Source of the DNA: Ruminococcus sp.
GTDB lineage: Bacteria > Bacillota > Clostridia > Oscillospirales > Acutalibacteraceae
Assembly: GCA_003521625.1 (NCBI GenBank)
Contig: DPHV01000002.1
Location: 316 to 30,969, forward strand
Direction: 5' to 3'
DNA length: 30,654 nucleotides
A program made the translations under genes and the position numbers. Positions 7,267 to 15,998 of this stretch are shown here, piece by piece; within the stretch, counting starts at the first letter, position 1; each line of letters begins with the position of its first letter. The notes under the pieces are model-generated. The model made no database searches. It saw only the letters and a program-made list of their open reading frames with translations, and had not been told where the DNA came from.

Positions 7267-8901
7267 TTATTGATTTGACTGCGTTTCTACAGTTTCTTTG
7301 CCTTTGCTGACAATAATCGTAACATTAGTACCGTATTCAACAGTGTCGCCCTCTTGGTGACTTTTATAACCGATTACTCTGTCCTCTGCAACAGTGTTGC
7401 TGTACTGATACTCGGCAGTTGCAAGAAGTCCCTGCTCGGCAATATCAGAAGCGGCTTCGTCGAGCTTTAAGCCTTCAATCTTTGGAAGCTCACGCATTTG
7501 AGGACCTTTGCTGACGGTAATGCTGATAAGTATTCCGTCCTCCTGTGTAACCTTTGAGCCTGCGGGAGGATTCTGCGACATAACAGTTCCCTCTTTATAC
7601 TGGTCACTGTATTCATCAGTGTATGAGCGGTAAACGGTAATTTTTGTGTCACCCTCAGCCTGTTTCATAACGTCTTCATAGTTCATTCCGACGTAATTCG
7701 GAATTGTCGCACCGGTCCATTCGGTGCTTTGAGTAGACTCGACGGTTTCAGAGGTATTTCCTCCGAAAACTCCTGCAAGCGGATTTTGCATAAGCCAGAA
7801 AACACCTGCAATTCCCAAAACAAGAACGGTTATAGCAGCGGAAATAATAACAATAGAAGTATGTGACATTCCGTTGCGTCCCTTTTGAGATTTGTCAGCC
7901 TTTGAGAGATTCATACTTGCAGTTCGGGAAATTTCCTCCTGAATAGCTTTTGCTGTATGAGCAACAGAAAGCTGTGAACGAAGCTCGTCAAAATCGGTAA
8001 TTCTGTTTTCACGCTCAACCTGCAAGCCGTTTGCGAGAGCCGAAACAACGTGAGGCGGCAGACGCTTGACAGTTGTAGTGCTCATAAGAAGTCTGCTGTC
8101 CTTGCGGCGCTCGGGTGCGCTCTTTGGAAGATGTCCCGTTAATGCATAGAAAAGCGTTGAGCAGAAGCCGTAAATATCGGTAATATCATCAAGCGGAAAA
8201 TTATCGTCGTACTGCTCGGGTGCAGCAGCACCGGAAAAGAGCTGTGATTTGAGCGGTGTACCACGCTTGCGCTCATTCTCTGTTGCAAAACCGCTTATTT
8301 TGATTTTGCCCGAAGAAGTTATAAAAATATTCTTCGGTGCAATTGCATAGTGACCGACTCCACGCTTGTGAAGTGCCTCAAGAGCAGAAATAACGGGCAT
8401 AAACAACGGACGTGCTATATCCCATTCGAGGCTGCCGTTACTGCGCTCAACATATTCTTCAAAAGGAATTAAATCCTCGTTTTCCTCTACCACATACACA
8501 GTATTGTTTTCTTCAAAAATATTGTGAACCTTCATCAAAGCAGAAAGGTCACGAAGCTCACACAGAATACGATAGTAGCTGATAAACTCGTCTTTAAGCT
8601 TATTGTATGCAAGGCGGTTTTCGTAATTGATTTTTATTTCAGTCGAGCCTTCTTCTCTGTTGAAAAGTCCCATAGGCAGGAACTCGCAAATAATGACTAC
8701 GTCGCCAGTCTGCTTGTCAAAGCTTATATATCGTGTACTTTCACCGTTTGTATCAATACCTGAACCGACAATATACCTGTTTGAAAGCACCGTGCCGTAA
8801 GGCAAGAAAGGTGCATGTTGTTTTTCGGAATTATTAAAGCCACATTCAGGACAAATTTTATTATTGCCGATTTCCTGCATACAACCCATACACAATGACA
8901 T
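7267..8901 (-). CDS. Zinc-ribbon, pseudokinase, TM, two-PASTA membrane protein
   Basis: 544 residues from the ATG at 8901 (GGAG 12 bp upstream; a TTG ten codons earlier lacks an SD). Order: zinc ribbon with Cys4, Cys7, Cys17, Cys20; Ser/Thr-kinase fold about 35-315; membrane helix about 349-370; PASTA domains about 398-466 and 470-534 outside. The kinase fold is recognisable by KNIF, AAPEQY (APE motif) and TDIYGFC with the F-helix Asp, but the catalytic set is gone. The VAIK lysine is Cys72 (VIICEFLP), the helix-C Glu position reads Tyr, HRD reads HYA (184-186), DFG reads GFA (204-206), and the glycine loop is degenerate. It is therefore most likely an enzymatically dead receptor that binds peptidoglycan fragments or lipid II through PASTA and signals by protein contact. 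It has its own promoter and terminator. The active homologue PrkC lies about 2 kb away. Confidence 0.85.
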   Translation of the reverse strand: MSLCMGCMQEIGNNKICPECGFNNSEKQHAPFLPYGTVLSNRYIVGSGIDTNGESTRYISFDKQTGDVVIICEFLPMGLFNREEGSTEIKINYENRLAYNKLKDEFISYYRILCELRDLSALMKVHNIFEENNTVYVVEENEDLIPFEEYVERSNGSLEWDIARPLFMPVISALEALHKRGVGHYAIAPKNIFITSSGKIKISGFATENERKRGTPLKSQLFSGAAAPEQYDDNFPLDDITDIYGFCSTLFYALTGHLPKSAPERRKDSRLLMSTTTVKRLPPHVVSALANGLQVERENRITDFDELRSQLSVAHTAKAIQEEISRTASMNLSKADKSQKGRNGMSHTSIVIISAAITVLVLGIAGVFWLMQNPLAGVFGGNTSETVESTQSTEWTGATIPNYVGMNYEDVMKQAEGDTKITVYRSYTDEYSDQYKEGTVMSQNPPAGSKVTQEDGILISITVSKGPQMRELPKIEGLKLDEAASDIAEQGLLATAEYQYSNTVAEDRVIGYKSHQEGDTVEYGTNVTIIVSKGKETVETQSNQ

Positions 8902-8974
8902 ACTATTTTTCAACTCCAAATCACGTTTCAATTTACAAATCGGATTTTAAATCATCTCATTTTTTTCAAAAAGA

Positions 8975-9004
8975 ATTATAACACACAATTATTATTCTTT
9001 TCAA
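8975..9004 (-). promoter_or_regulatory. Promoter of the pseudokinase-PASTA gene
   Basis: On the minus strand TTGAAA (8999-9004), 18-bp spacer, TATAAT (8975-8980) with TG one base upstream of the -10 (extended -10). The leader is about 65 nt. Confidence 0.65.
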
Positions 9005-9061
9005 GATTTATGAGTGTCATTATAATTACAGTTTTGTTATAGAAAAACATAGAAAATCAAT

Positions 9062-9137
9062 TGGTGGAGATAACGGGGCTCGAACCCGTGACCTTTTGAC
9101 TGCCAGTCAAACACTCTCCCAGCTGAGCTATACCCCC
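9062..9137 (-). tRNA. tRNA-Ala(GGC)
   Basis: 76 nt with encoded CCA. The acceptor pairs GGGGGTA with TATCTCC and includes G3-U70, the alanine identity pair. The D arm is GCTC/GAGT, the anticodon stem TTTGA/TCAAA with loop CTGGCAG (anticodon GGC), the T arm ACGGG-TTCGAGC-CCCGT. It lies 72 bp downstream of thiN on the same strand with no obvious terminator between, so read-through from the operon is possible. Confidence 0.97.
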
Positions 9138-9209
9138 ATATAATGCTTGTATATAAAATATTATACACAAGATATGTTAATTTTGCTTATAAAAAAGAAT
9201 TAAATATAT

Positions 9210-9845
9210 TTATATATATTCTTCTTTCAGATTAATTATAAGTATTGCATTTCCGTCATAAATTTTTATTTCGGATTTTTCAGACATAAAAACATTTGAT
9301 ATTCCAAGCGGCACACTGCTTTTCAGGGTGTATCTTTCAAGAGGATATTCAACGCCCTTGTACGAAACACAAACGCTATCACAGCCGAACGGGAACAAAG
9401 AAAAGGTCTTGCCTAAATATTCTTTATAGAAATATTCACCCTTTTTAAGAAGCTCAATACGTTCTTTCTCGGAAAGCAGAACTCCCCTGCCGCCTTTATC
9501 GGCAATATATAGAAGTGAAGTGATATTTGCAAAGGTGTGGTCGGTTCTGCCGCCAAGTGCACCGAGCAAAAGGAAATCGGTAAAGCCTTTTTCAAAGGCA
9601 AGGTCAATTGAATGAATTGTATCGGTATCGTCCTTGTGAGGATTTAGCTTTACAATCTCACAAGGCACTGATATTTTTTCTTTATAAGAATCAAAATCGC
9701 CTACAATAAGGTCAGGTTCAATACCTGCAAGCTTTGCAAATTCATATCCCCTGTCGGCACAGATTACATAATCATCAGGCTTTACCGCTTGCTTTATGAA
9801 ATTCGGATTAGTTTCGGGTGAGCCCGATATGATTACACAGCGCAT
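9210..9845 (-). CDS. thiN: Thiamine pyrophosphokinase
   Basis: 211 residues. It transfers pyrophosphate from ATP to thiamine, making thiamine diphosphate. Family motifs are in order: GDFDS (49-53), HKDDTD (70-75) and GGRTDH (98-103), which bind Mg and ATP at the dimer interface; the C-terminal beta domain ends with SNVFMSE and a final strand. I use the ATG at 9845, which has AGGTGG five bases upstream; a GTG three codons earlier lies inside that SD. It is the last protein gene of the yicC operon, as in Bacillus, where rpe separates rsgA from thiN; rpe is missing here. The gap to rsgA is 34 bp. Confidence 0.95.
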   Translation of the reverse strand: MRCVIISGSPETNPNFIKQAVKPDDYVICADRGYEFAKLAGIEPDLIVGDFDSYKEKISVPCEIVKLNPHKDDTDTIHSIDLAFEKGFTDFLLLGALGGRTDHTFANITSLLYIADKGGRGVLLSEKERIELLKKGEYFYKEYLGKTFSLFPFGCDSVCVSYKGVEYPLERYTLKSSVPLGISNVFMSEKSEIKIYDGNAILIINLKEEYI

Positions 9846-9879
9846 TTTATCCACCTAATTTCTTTTACCGAATTTTAAA

Positions 9880-10770
9880 TCAGCGCAACTCCCATTCCTT
9901 GATGTCCTTTACCTCATTATACATTACCACATAGCTTTTATGGCGTGACGGCTCAATTTCTCCGTCTTTAACAGCCTGCAAAATTCTGCATCCCTTTTCA
10001 CAGGTATGTGAGCAGGACGTAAACTGACATTCACCGAGGTATTTTTCAAATTCGGGGAAGCAGTATTGAAGCTGAGTTTTATCTATCATTTCGTATCTCT
10101 GCAAATCAACAGTCGAAAATCCGGGTGTATCGGCAACAAAACAACCGTCAATTTCAAACAGCTCAACAACCCTTGTTGTGTGCTTTCCTCGTCCGAGCTT
10201 GCGGCTGATTTGTCCTGTCTGCAACTCAAGCTCAGGGAATATACGGTTAATAAGTGTTGACTTACCAACACCGCTGTTTCCCGTAAAAGCTGATACCTTG
10301 CCTTTCAGAAAAGCTTTGAGTTTGTTTACATCCTCGGTATCTTCCGGAGAGCAGAGAAAAACGGGAAATTCGGAATTGCGATAGATTTCTGCAATCCTCT
10401 CGCCCGACTTCAAATCATTTTTTGAAACGACAATTGCAGGAATCATATTGTTGTTTACTGCCGCCGCAGTCATCTTGTCAATTACCGTAAAATTCGGCTC
10501 GGGGTCTACGGTTGAACAGACAATTACGAGCGTATCAATATTAGCAAGTGCAGGTCTTTTGAGCTTGTTGAATCTCGGTTTTATTTCCTCAATTGAAGCG
10601 AATCCTTCGTCGGGAACGAAAATTACTACTTTGTCGCCGACAACGGGGGAATTTCCGCTTTTGCGAAAACTTCCCCGTGCCTTACATTCATATTCTTTGC
10701 CGTCACAGCGAACGTAGTAAAATCCGCCGATTGACTTCATTAATATTCCGTTAAGCGTGTTCATATTCAT
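9880..10770 (-). CDS. rsgA: Ribosome small subunit-dependent GTPase A
   Basis: 296 residues. RsgA (YloQ/CpgA in Bacillus) is a circularly permuted GTPase that acts in late 30S maturation. Its order is an OB fold (about 1-70), G4 as SKND (116-119, a variant of NKxD), G1 GNSGVGKST (164-172), G3 DTPGF (214-218), then a zinc finger Cys248, Cys253, His255, Cys261. The ATG at 10770 shares one base with the prkC stop (TGATG), implying coupled translation. An in-frame ATG two codons later and a TTG one codon earlier are alternatives. In Bacillus this GTPase is a substrate of the PrkC kinase encoded just upstream; whether that holds here is inference. Confidence 0.96.
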   Translation of the reverse strand: MNMNTLNGILMKSIGGFYYVRCDGKEYECKARGSFRKSGNSPVVGDKVVIFVPDEGFASIEEIKPRFNKLKRPALANIDTLVIVCSTVDPEPNFTVIDKMTAAAVNNNMIPAIVVSKNDLKSGERIAEIYRNSEFPVFLCSPEDTEDVNKLKAFLKGKVSAFTGNSGVGKSTLINRIFPELELQTGQISRKLGRGKHTTRVVELFEIDGCFVADTPGFSTVDLQRYEMIDKTQLQYCFPEFEKYLGECQFTSCSHTCEKGCRILQAVKDGEIEPSRHKSYVVMYNEVKDIKEWELR

Positions 10771-12863
10771 CAATATGCGTAACCGTTGTCAACAGGACCT
10801 GAAGGCTGATTCGAATCTGTAGGATATTGCGGCTCATCAGGATAAGTTTCAGGCTCTGTTTCAGGCTCATACGGAGCTGTTGTTTCAACAACAAAATCGT
10901 GAGTTGCTGTTGTAGTTACCGATGAAGTTGAGAAATCAACACTGTATTCACGGTAAGTCTGACCGTTAAGCTGAATAATTACGGTTGATGTACCCGAACC
11001 CGTAATTTCAAGAGTGCAGGTTTTGTTGTACATAGGAACAAGCGTTTTTGAATACTGCGGGTCAACTACGCCGTCAACAATTACCGTCATTTCAACGGAA
11101 GAGTCAGTGTTTGTCGGAAGGTCAACGTAAATGCTGACAGTATTTTTGTCGCCTTTGCCGGAGCTTACTGTAAGCGTAACTACAGTTCCTTTTTCAACTT
11201 TGCCGTACTGCAAAGGTGACATTCCGAGGACAGTATCTTTAGCCTCCTTGCTGTCATCGTCATACTGCGTTTCTACAGTAAGTCCAAGTTCTTCAATCTG
11301 TGACTTTGCTTCGCTCAAGGTAAGTCCCGTTACAGAAGGCAGCTGAACCTGTTCCGGTTTTGCACCGTTAGCAACGTAAATATATACGGTTGAACCGATA
11401 GTTGACTTAACGCCTGCTTTCGGGAAGGTGTCTATTGTATATCCTTTTGGCGTTTTTGTATTCTCAACATAAACGACCTCGGTCATAAAGTTCTTGTCTT
11501 TAAGCATCTGTAAAGCTTCTTTTTCGCTGAAATTAGTAACGAAAGGAACTGAAACTTCGGTGTCTGTGCCGTTTACGGTAAGGGTAATTGTCGAACCTGA
11601 CTTAACCTTCATTGAACCGCCGGCAGGCTCCTGGTCGAGAATTGCCCCCATTTCCTTTGATTCATCGTATTTGCTCTTGATTTCAAACTGGAAGTTGTTC
11701 GGATTATTCTCTTTTACTTCAACAAGAGTTTTGCCGATATAGTCGGGAACGTCAACGTCCTTTGCCTGAGCAGAGTTGCATCCTCTGAAAACTGCAAGTG
11801 CAAAGAAGATTACGCAAACTGCAACAGCCGCAATCAGAATACCCTTAATCGCATAGTAAGAGGGCTTGTGTTCCTTGATAAAGTCATCGTCCTCGGGTTC
11901 ATCACGGCTTGGTTTCACGTCGGAAACAGGTCTTTCAATTACCTTTGTTCTGTCGTTCTTTGTATCCTTGAGCGAATTTACAAATTTTGTCGGCTGATTA
12001 TCTACAAACGATTTCCCGTAATCAAAAACAATTGACGGATTAAGTCTGAAACGTTCAATGTCGCTCAACATCTCTGCGGCAGAAGTGTAACGTGCCGACG
12101 GCTGCTTCTGCATAGCCTTCATTGTAATCTGTTCAAGACCTATAGGGATTCCCGGATTGACCTCACGAGGACGCTTCGGTGTTGACTGAAGCTGCATAAG
12201 AGCAACCGTTACCGCACTGTCGCCGTCAAACGGGAGCTTTCCCGTAAGCATTTCGTAGAGCATTACGCCGACAGAATAAATGTCGGTTTTGCCATCGGTA
12301 ACGTCTCCCCTTGCCTGTTCCGGCGCAATGTAGTGAACAGAGCCTATTGCCTGTTCGGTCATTGTGCGTGTTGCCTTGTCGGAAAAACGAGCTATACCGA
12401 AGTCGGTTACCTTGATTGTTCCGTCCTGCAAAAGCATAATGTTCTGCGGCTTGATGTCACGGTGAACAATTCCGCACTCGTGAGCGTGCTGTAACGCCTT
12501 TAAAATCTGAGTTGCAAGGTGAATGGCGTCCTTCCACTCGATAATGCCCTGTCTGTCGATATATTCCTTGAGTGTAATACCGTCGATATATTCCATTACA
12601 ATGTACTGAATCATATCGCCGAAGCTTACGTCGTAAACCTTTACGATATTGGGATGTGAAAGCATTGCAATAGCTTTAGACTCGTTTTTGAATCTGCGAA
12701 TAAACTCGTCGTTGTTTAAGTATTCATCTTTGAGAATTTTAATTGCAACCTCACGGTCGTCGAGTGTGTCGGTACAGCGGTAAACATTAGCCATACCGCC
12801 CACGCCGATAAGCTCATGGATTTCATAACGGCCGTCAAGTCTTTTGCCAATATATTTATCCAA
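10770..12863 (-). CDS. prkC: PASTA-domain Ser/Thr protein kinase
   Basis: 697 residues from the TTG at 12863, chosen because GGAGTG sits 6 bp upstream; a TTG at 12881 has no SD. The kinase domain is intact: GVGGMANVY loop, AIK lysine 42, HRDIKPQN (134-141), DFG (154-156), a Thr-rich activation loop (TRTMTEQ) and APEQ. A juxtamembrane stretch leads to a membrane helix (about 337-360), then three extracellular PASTA repeats (about 370-577), a beta domain and a Pro/Glu-rich tail ending GPVDNGYAY. PrkC/PknB/Stk1 kinases sense muropeptides or lipid II and regulate cell-wall synthesis, division and translation GTPases. It follows its phosphatase gene, as in most Firmicutes. Confidence 0.96.
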   Translation of the reverse strand: MDKYIGKRLDGRYEIHELIGVGGMANVYRCTDTLDDREVAIKILKDEYLNNDEFIRRFKNESKAIAMLSHPNIVKVYDVSFGDMIQYIVMEYIDGITLKEYIDRQGIIEWKDAIHLATQILKALQHAHECGIVHRDIKPQNIMLLQDGTIKVTDFGIARFSDKATRTMTEQAIGSVHYIAPEQARGDVTDGKTDIYSVGVMLYEMLTGKLPFDGDSAVTVALMQLQSTPKRPREVNPGIPIGLEQITMKAMQKQPSARYTSAAEMLSDIERFRLNPSIVFDYGKSFVDNQPTKFVNSLKDTKNDRTKVIERPVSDVKPSRDEPEDDDFIKEHKPSYYAIKGILIAAVAVCVIFFALAVFRGCNSAQAKDVDVPDYIGKTLVEVKENNPNNFQFEIKSKYDESKEMGAILDQEPAGGSMKVKSGSTITLTVNGTDTEVSVPFVTNFSEKEALQMLKDKNFMTEVVYVENTKTPKGYTIDTFPKAGVKSTIGSTVYIYVANGAKPEQVQLPSVTGLTLSEAKSQIEELGLTVETQYDDDSKEAKDTVLGMSPLQYGKVEKGTVVTLTVSSGKGDKNTVSIYVDLPTNTDSSVEMTVIVDGVVDPQYSKTLVPMYNKTCTLEITGSGTSTVIIQLNGQTYREYSVDFSTSSVTTTATHDFVVETTAPYEPETEPETYPDEPQYPTDSNQPSGPVDNGYAY

Positions 12864-12881
12864 AAGATTCACTCCAATCAA

Positions 12882-13607
12882 TTAGTAGATTACTGTTGCA
12901 GTAATGTTATCGCTTCCTCCGCCGTCCTTTGCGCAGTCAACAAGCTTTGAGATAAGTCCCTCTCCACGGTTTTCGTGGCAGATTTTAACCATATCACCCG
13001 TTGAAACGCAGTTAGAAAGTCCGTCGGTACAAATAAGAAGAATGTCACCGTAGATAAAGTTTGCTTCTATATAATCAAGTCTTACAGAGGGCTTTATGCC
13101 AAGCGCTCTTGTAATGAAATTTTTATTGGGATGATTCTGCGCCTGCTCGTAGGTAAGCTCGCCTCTGCGCACCATTTCCTGCACAACCGAGTGATCCTCG
13201 GTAAGCTGTTTTATCTTACCGCCTCTGATTGCGTATGTACGGCTGTCGCCGACGTGGACAACGTGAACTGTTGTGTCCTTGACAAATACAAACTCACAGG
13301 TTGTTCCCATTCCTGCAAGCTCGGGATCGTTCGTTGAAAGCTCAAATATTTTCATATTGGCATTTACAACAATTTCAGCCATAAGCTCGCCGATTTGCTC
13401 CTTTGTCATATCGTCCTTATATAAATCGGAAATTTTGGTGCTTATGTATTCAACGGCTGTTGCACTTGCAATATTTCCTCCGTTTGCGCCGCCCATTCCG
13501 TCGCATACTACCGCCCAAACACAGCTGGGAGAAATAACTCCGAAGCGAAAATCATCCTGATTCTGGGTTCGGACAAGTCCGATGTCGCTTTTGCTGAATA
13601 CTTCCAA
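12882..13607 (-). CDS. prpC: PPM-type Ser/Thr protein phosphatase (Stp/PrpC)
   Basis: 241 residues. This Mg/Mn-dependent phosphatase opposes PrkC. The PPM motifs are complete: RTQNQDDF near the N-terminus, CDGMGGANGG with metal-binding Asp36, HVGDSRTY, LTEDHS, CTDGLSN and GGSDNIT. The start is TTG (13605-13607) preceded by AAGGAGGT at about 7 bp, a strong SD. It is cytoplasmic with no membrane helix. It lies directly before prkC, whose likely start is 18 bp after this stop, and one base after rlmN. Confidence 0.96.
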   Translation of the reverse strand: MEVFSKSDIGLVRTQNQDDFRFGVISPSCVWAVVCDGMGGANGGNIASATAVEYISTKISDLYKDDMTKEQIGELMAEIVVNANMKIFELSTNDPELAGMGTTCEFVFVKDTTVHVVHVGDSRTYAIRGGKIKQLTEDHSVVQEMVRRGELTYEQAQNHPNKNFITRALGIKPSVRLDYIEANFIYGDILLICTDGLSNCVSTGDMVKICHENRGEGLISKLVDCAKDGGGSDNITATVIY

Positions 13608-13608
13608 G

Positions 13609-14646
13609 TTATTTACCTCCTTTTAAAATATGATTTCGCTTTAGCTGACCGCAGGAAGCGTTGATATCGCTTCCGAGGGTTCGCCTTACAGTTGCCGTAA
13701 TATTCTTTTCGGCAAGTATATCAATAAAAGACTGCTGTCTTTCTATATTGCTTTTTATGTACCCCGTTCCCTCAACGGTGTTTACGGGAATGAGGTTTAC
13801 GTGGCAATTCATACCCGACAGGCGGTTTGCAAGCTCTCTTGCGTTTTCATTGCTGTCGTTTACTCCGCTTATCATTGAATATTCAAAGGTGACACGTCTT
13901 CCTGTTGTGTCAAAATAATCTCTGCACGACTGCAATAATTCTACTATAGAATATTTTTTCGCAATTGGCATTGTTTTCTGCCTTATTTCGTCATTCGGTG
14001 CGTGAAGTGAAACCGAAAGTGTGATTCCGAGGTGAAGCTTTGCAAGCTCGTAGATTTTCGGAACAATTCCGCAGGTTGAAAGCGTTATATGGCGCATACC
14101 TATATTAAGTCCGTTGTCAGAGGACGCAAGTCTGATAAATTTAATGACATTGTCAAAGTTATCAAGCGGCTCGCCCATTCCCATAAGTACAACGTTTGAA
14201 ATTCTTATATCCAAATCCCTTTGCGCCGCCTCAATCTGCGCCAGCATTTCAGACGGAGTCAGACTGCGTGAAAATCCGCTTTTGCCCGTTGCACAGAAGG
14301 TACAGCCCATTTTACAGCCGACCTGCGTTGAAATGCACATTGACCAGCCGTGCTTATAGCTCATAACCACCGCTTCAACACATTCTCCGTCATTAAACGA
14401 AAAAAGGTACTTTACTGTTTTATCATACCTTGAAACGAGTTTTTTTTCAATATTTGCAACAGAAATGTAACTACTTGTTTTTAAAAAAACTTTTAAATCT
14501 GTCGGAATATTGCGCATTTCATCAAAATCTGTCACATTTTTTGAAAGCCACGAGCGAATCTGCTTTGCACGAAACTTCGGAAAGCCGCTGTCCGTTATGA
14601 AATTTTCAAGCTCTTCATCATTTAAGGATTTAATGTCAACGAGCAT
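13609..14646 (-). CDS. rlmN: 23S rRNA/tRNA adenine-C2 methyltransferase RlmN
   Basis: 345 residues. This radical SAM enzyme methylates C2 of A2503 in 23S rRNA and A37 of some tRNAs. The radical SAM cluster is CKMGCTFC (Cys111, Cys115, Cys118), followed by MGMGEPLDN, and the C-terminal catalytic cysteine is in SDINASCGQL (Cys332) with its partner near the end of the barrel. The ATG at 14646 follows the rsmB stop by one base, with GAAGG upstream inside rsmB; nine extra codons of open frame upstream are not needed. It sits between rsmB and the PPM phosphatase, the standard Firmicutes position. Confidence 0.96.
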   Translation of the reverse strand: MLVDIKSLNDEELENFITDSGFPKFRAKQIRSWLSKNVTDFDEMRNIPTDLKVFLKTSSYISVANIEKKLVSRYDKTVKYLFSFNDGECVEAVVMSYKHGWSMCISTQVGCKMGCTFCATGKSGFSRSLTPSEMLAQIEAAQRDLDIRISNVVLMGMGEPLDNFDNVIKFIRLASSDNGLNIGMRHITLSTCGIVPKIYELAKLHLGITLSVSLHAPNDEIRQKTMPIAKKYSIVELLQSCRDYFDTTGRRVTFEYSMISGVNDSNENARELANRLSGMNCHVNLIPVNTVEGTGYIKSNIERQQSFIDILAEKNITATVRRTLGSDINASCGQLKRNHILKGGK

Positions 14647-14647
14647 T

Positions 14648-15982
14648 TCAGACCTTCTTTCCGAATACTGCAATGTAAAAGCCGTCTGTGCCTGATGTGT
14701 GAGGCATAAGAGTTATTTCGTATTCGTTTTCTTCAAAGGCACGGTTTATCTGACTTGGTAACGAAAGCTTTACTCCGTAAAAATCGGGGTGTTCTTCAAG
14801 AAAACGCCGTGCATTTTTGTTATTTTCGGCAGGATTAAGCGTACAAGTCGAGTACACAAGACGTCCGCCGTTTGCAAGATACTGTGCGCTTTGGCAGAGA
14901 ATTTTGTACTGCAACTCGGGCAAATCTTCGGTAATAAGATTATCCTTGTAGCGAATTTCAGGCTTTCGTGAGAGGATTCCGAGACCGCTGCACGGAACAT
15001 CGCAGAGGATTTTATCTGCAAGCGGCAATGAAATATCCGATGAAGCACCGTCACGCTTTAAGGTAACAATTGAATGTATGCCAAGACGTTTTGCTCCGTC
15101 GCTGATTAATTTCAGCTTGTGGTCGTACAAATCACAGGCAAATATTTTTCCCCTGTCGCCCATATACTGCGCCGCCGTAAAGGATTTTCCGCCGGGTGCA
15201 GAACAGATATCGAGCAAAACCTCTCTCGGCTTTGGTGAAAGAAAGTCAATGCAAAGCTGTGAGGATGCGTCCTGTATATGAAGTTTTCCCGATTTATATG
15301 CTGATAAACGCTCAATTGAGCGTGTTCCTGTCAGGGCAACTGCATTTTCAAGGAACGGAATTTCCTCTGCCTTTACATTCTCCTTTGCAAGCTCTGCAAT
15401 GAGTGAATTTTTATCGGTTTTAAGTGTATTTACTCTTGCGCAGATTTTCGGTCTGCCCCCGAGTGAAATTAAAAGCTGTTCGGTGTTTAATTCTCCATAA
15501 GAATTAATCCACAGTTTTATAAGCTCCTGCGGTGCTGAATACTTGACCGAGTAATATAGAACCTTATCGGATTTATCGGGTAATTTGTACTTTTCCTCTG
15601 CACGTGTGATACTTCGCAAAATTCCGTTGATAAATCCAGAGGATTTTTGAAGCTTATGCTTTTTAGCAAGGTTTACGCTCTCGTTTACAGCCGCACTTTC
15701 GGGGATTTTGTCCATAAAAAGGAGCTGTAAAATTCCGAGCCTTAATATCATTTTTGTTTTGAGTTCAATTTTCCTTAAAGGAATTTTAGAATACTGTCTG
15801 ATAATATAGTCAAGTGTGATTTTGCGTTCAAGCACCCCGTAAACGAGCGCAGAAACAAAGGAGCTGTCAACCCCGGAAAGTTTATTTTCACGGATTGCGT
15901 TGTTGAGCGCAATGTTTGAGTAGGCGTTATCCTGTTCAATTTTCATCAGCACGTTGAGTGCTGTATTTCTCGGGTTTGACAT
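14648..15982 (-). CDS. rsmB: 16S rRNA m5C967 methyltransferase RsmB
   Basis: 444 residues. The N-terminal all-helical NusB-like domain (about 1-130) binds RNA, and the C-terminal Rossmann-fold domain transfers methyl from SAM. Motifs are LDICSAPGGKS (SAM, 258-267), DVPCSGLG with Cys331 and YSTCTLNP with Cys380, the two cysteines of the m5C mechanism. The ATG has GGAGAA upstream. It is 16 bp downstream of the YugP peptidase gene and one base from rlmN. Confidence 0.95.
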   Translation of the reverse strand: MSNPRNTALNVLMKIEQDNAYSNIALNNAIRENKLSGVDSSFVSALVYGVLERKITLDYIIRQYSKIPLRKIELKTKMILRLGILQLLFMDKIPESAAVNESVNLAKKHKLQKSSGFINGILRSITRAEEKYKLPDKSDKVLYYSVKYSAPQELIKLWINSYGELNTEQLLISLGGRPKICARVNTLKTDKNSLIAELAKENVKAEEIPFLENAVALTGTRSIERLSAYKSGKLHIQDASSQLCIDFLSPKPREVLLDICSAPGGKSFTAAQYMGDRGKIFACDLYDHKLKLISDGAKRLGIHSIVTLKRDGASSDISLPLADKILCDVPCSGLGILSRKPEIRYKDNLITEDLPELQYKILCQSAQYLANGGRLVYSTCTLNPAENNKNARRFLEEHPDFYGVKLSLPSQINRAFEENEYEITLMPHTSGTDGFYIAVFGKKV

Positions 15983-15998
15983 TTTAGTTCTCCATTTT

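Noticed and set aside
9145..9170. Near-palindrome CTTGTATATA...TATACACAAG upstream of the tRNA gene
   Set aside because: It is AT-rich with one mismatch and overlaps the likely tRNA promoter TATAAT; chance is a sufficient explanation.
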